This document shows positions 63,561-64,000 of a stretch of DNA of 64,000 nucleotides, piece after piece. How positions within the stretch are numbered: position 1 is the stretch's first letter; every line of letters begins with the position of its first letter. The notes beneath the pieces are model-generated. The model worked only from the letters and a program-made list of their open reading frames with translations. It was not told the DNA's origin and did no database searches. The DNA lies in contig JAKLJL010000002.1 in NCBI GenBank assembly GCA_023151185.1, positions 507,058 through 571,057 of the forward strand. The letters are read 5' to 3'. This stretch comes from Bacteroidota bacterium (GTDB lineage Bacteria; Bacteroidota; JABWAT01). A program made the position numbers and the translations under genes.

Positions 63561-64000
63561 ATGACAACTTCCCTCAATCACCTTCATGTTCCTGCAGATA
63601 CCGTTCATGAGACTTTGAAGAAACATCTGCTGGTAGACGGATTTGATCTTGTTCTTGACCTGGAAAACAGCCAGGGGTCAGTAATTGCTGATAAACGGTT
63701 TGGAAGGAAGTTTATTGACTTTTTTACCTTTTTTGCCTCAAACCCGATTGGTTTTAATCACCCGGCCATTGCCGGAGATGAGGAGTTTAAAAAACGGATT
63801 TTAAGGGCTGCACTTGTTAAACCCAGCAATTCAGATGTGTATACAGAAGAAATGGCCGAGTTTGTGGGAACTTATTCCCGGGTTGGAATTCCCTCCTGGC
63901 TGCCGCACCTCTTTGTAATAGATGGCGGTACCCTGGGTGTTGAAAATGCCCTAAAAGTGGCCTTCGACTGGAAAGTAAGGAAGAATTTTGAAAAAGGTCA
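63561..64000 (+). CDS. lat: L-lysine 6-transaminase, 3' end cut by window edge
   Basis: 146 codons of a class III PLP aminotransferase that runs off the right edge. HVPADTVHETLKKHLLVDGFDLVLDLE, FIDFFTFFASNPIGFNHPAI and the later GGTLGVENALKVAFDWK match lysine epsilon-aminotransferases, which make aminoadipate semialdehyde in lysine breakdown. The PLP-Lys lies beyond the window. GGAGG 5 nt before the ATG at 63561. Divergent from accB across 245 bp, in which no plus-strand promoter was convincing. Confidence 0.92.
   Translation, partial: MTTSLNHLHVPADTVHETLKKHLLVDGFDLVLDLENSQGSVIADKRFGRKFIDFFTFFASNPIGFNHPAIAGDEEFKKRILRAALVKPSNSDVYTEEMAEFVGTYSRVGIPSWLPHLFVIDGGTLGVENALKVAFDWKVRKNFEKG

Overview
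The window is about 64 kb of chromosome from a Gram-negative bacterium of moderate GC. It is densely coding and has no rRNA, tRNA, CRISPR array, phage or transposase gene that I could recognise. The content points to the FCB (Fibrobacteres-Chlorobi-Bacteroidetes) side of the tree: a PorV/PorQ-type outer-membrane barrel, a periplasmic S46 dipeptidyl peptidase, a lipoprotein M49 dipeptidyl peptidase III, a reg_prop/Y_Y_Y histidine kinase, a CHASE2 adenylate cyclase beside a FecR protein, and an L-lysine 6-aminotransferase. The readable promoters look like ordinary sigma-70 sites (TTGAC-17-TATnTT) rather than the Bacteroidetes TTG/TAnnTTTG type. I would therefore place it in a relative of Bacteroidota (Ignavibacteria-like or a candidate phylum), without certainty.

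Layout. 1-2.9 kb: gcvT (cut by the left edge) and a split transketolase. 3-3.5 kb: a broken DUF1573-like gene. 3.5-10.6 kb: S46 peptidase, mutS, two small membrane proteins, PorV-like barrel. 10.8-17.9 kb: a four-gene envelope cluster (secreted protein, FecR protein, outer-membrane barrel, CHASE2 adenylate cyclase). 18.2-29.2 kb: two complete, paralogous sodium-pumping acyl-CoA decarboxylase operons in the same gene order, separated by a large sensor kinase; the second carries methylmalonyl-CoA epimerase. 29.5-40.2 kb: DPP III, apaG, a lone receiver protein, NUDIX hydrolase, glnE-like gene, secreted endo/exonuclease, MFS sugar transporter, recQ. 40.3-46.5 kb: tetR-tolC-MFP-RND efflux operon with matching operators at both promoters. 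46.6-51.5 kb: htpG, rfbC, queC, SemiSWEET, hypotheticals. 51.5-54.7 kb: thiolase, 3-hydroxybutyryl-CoA dehydrogenase and acyl-CoA dehydrogenase operon. 54.8-57 kb: phoH and two secreted coiled-coil envelope proteins. 57-64 kb: radC, a TPR plus type-I periplasmic-binding receptor, guaA, an accB-accC-gcvH operon, and the start of lysine 6-aminotransferase.

How it fits together. The carbon core is acyl-CoA metabolism: biotin carboxylation (accBC), beta-oxidation or butyrate-type C4 chemistry, and two biotin-dependent decarboxylases that turn decarboxylation energy into a sodium gradient. The peptidases and the lysine aminotransferase suggest growth on peptides and amino acids. I see no obviously alien island. 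The most interesting signals are: the paired sodium pumps with a diverged specificity residue; the FecR/CHASE2 cluster with intrinsic terminators between genes; a 17-bp palindromic TetR operator present twice; 8-bp G/C homopolymers inside the spacers of two predicted promoters; a structured region after queC; and a MITE-like inverted-repeat element near 37.1 kb.
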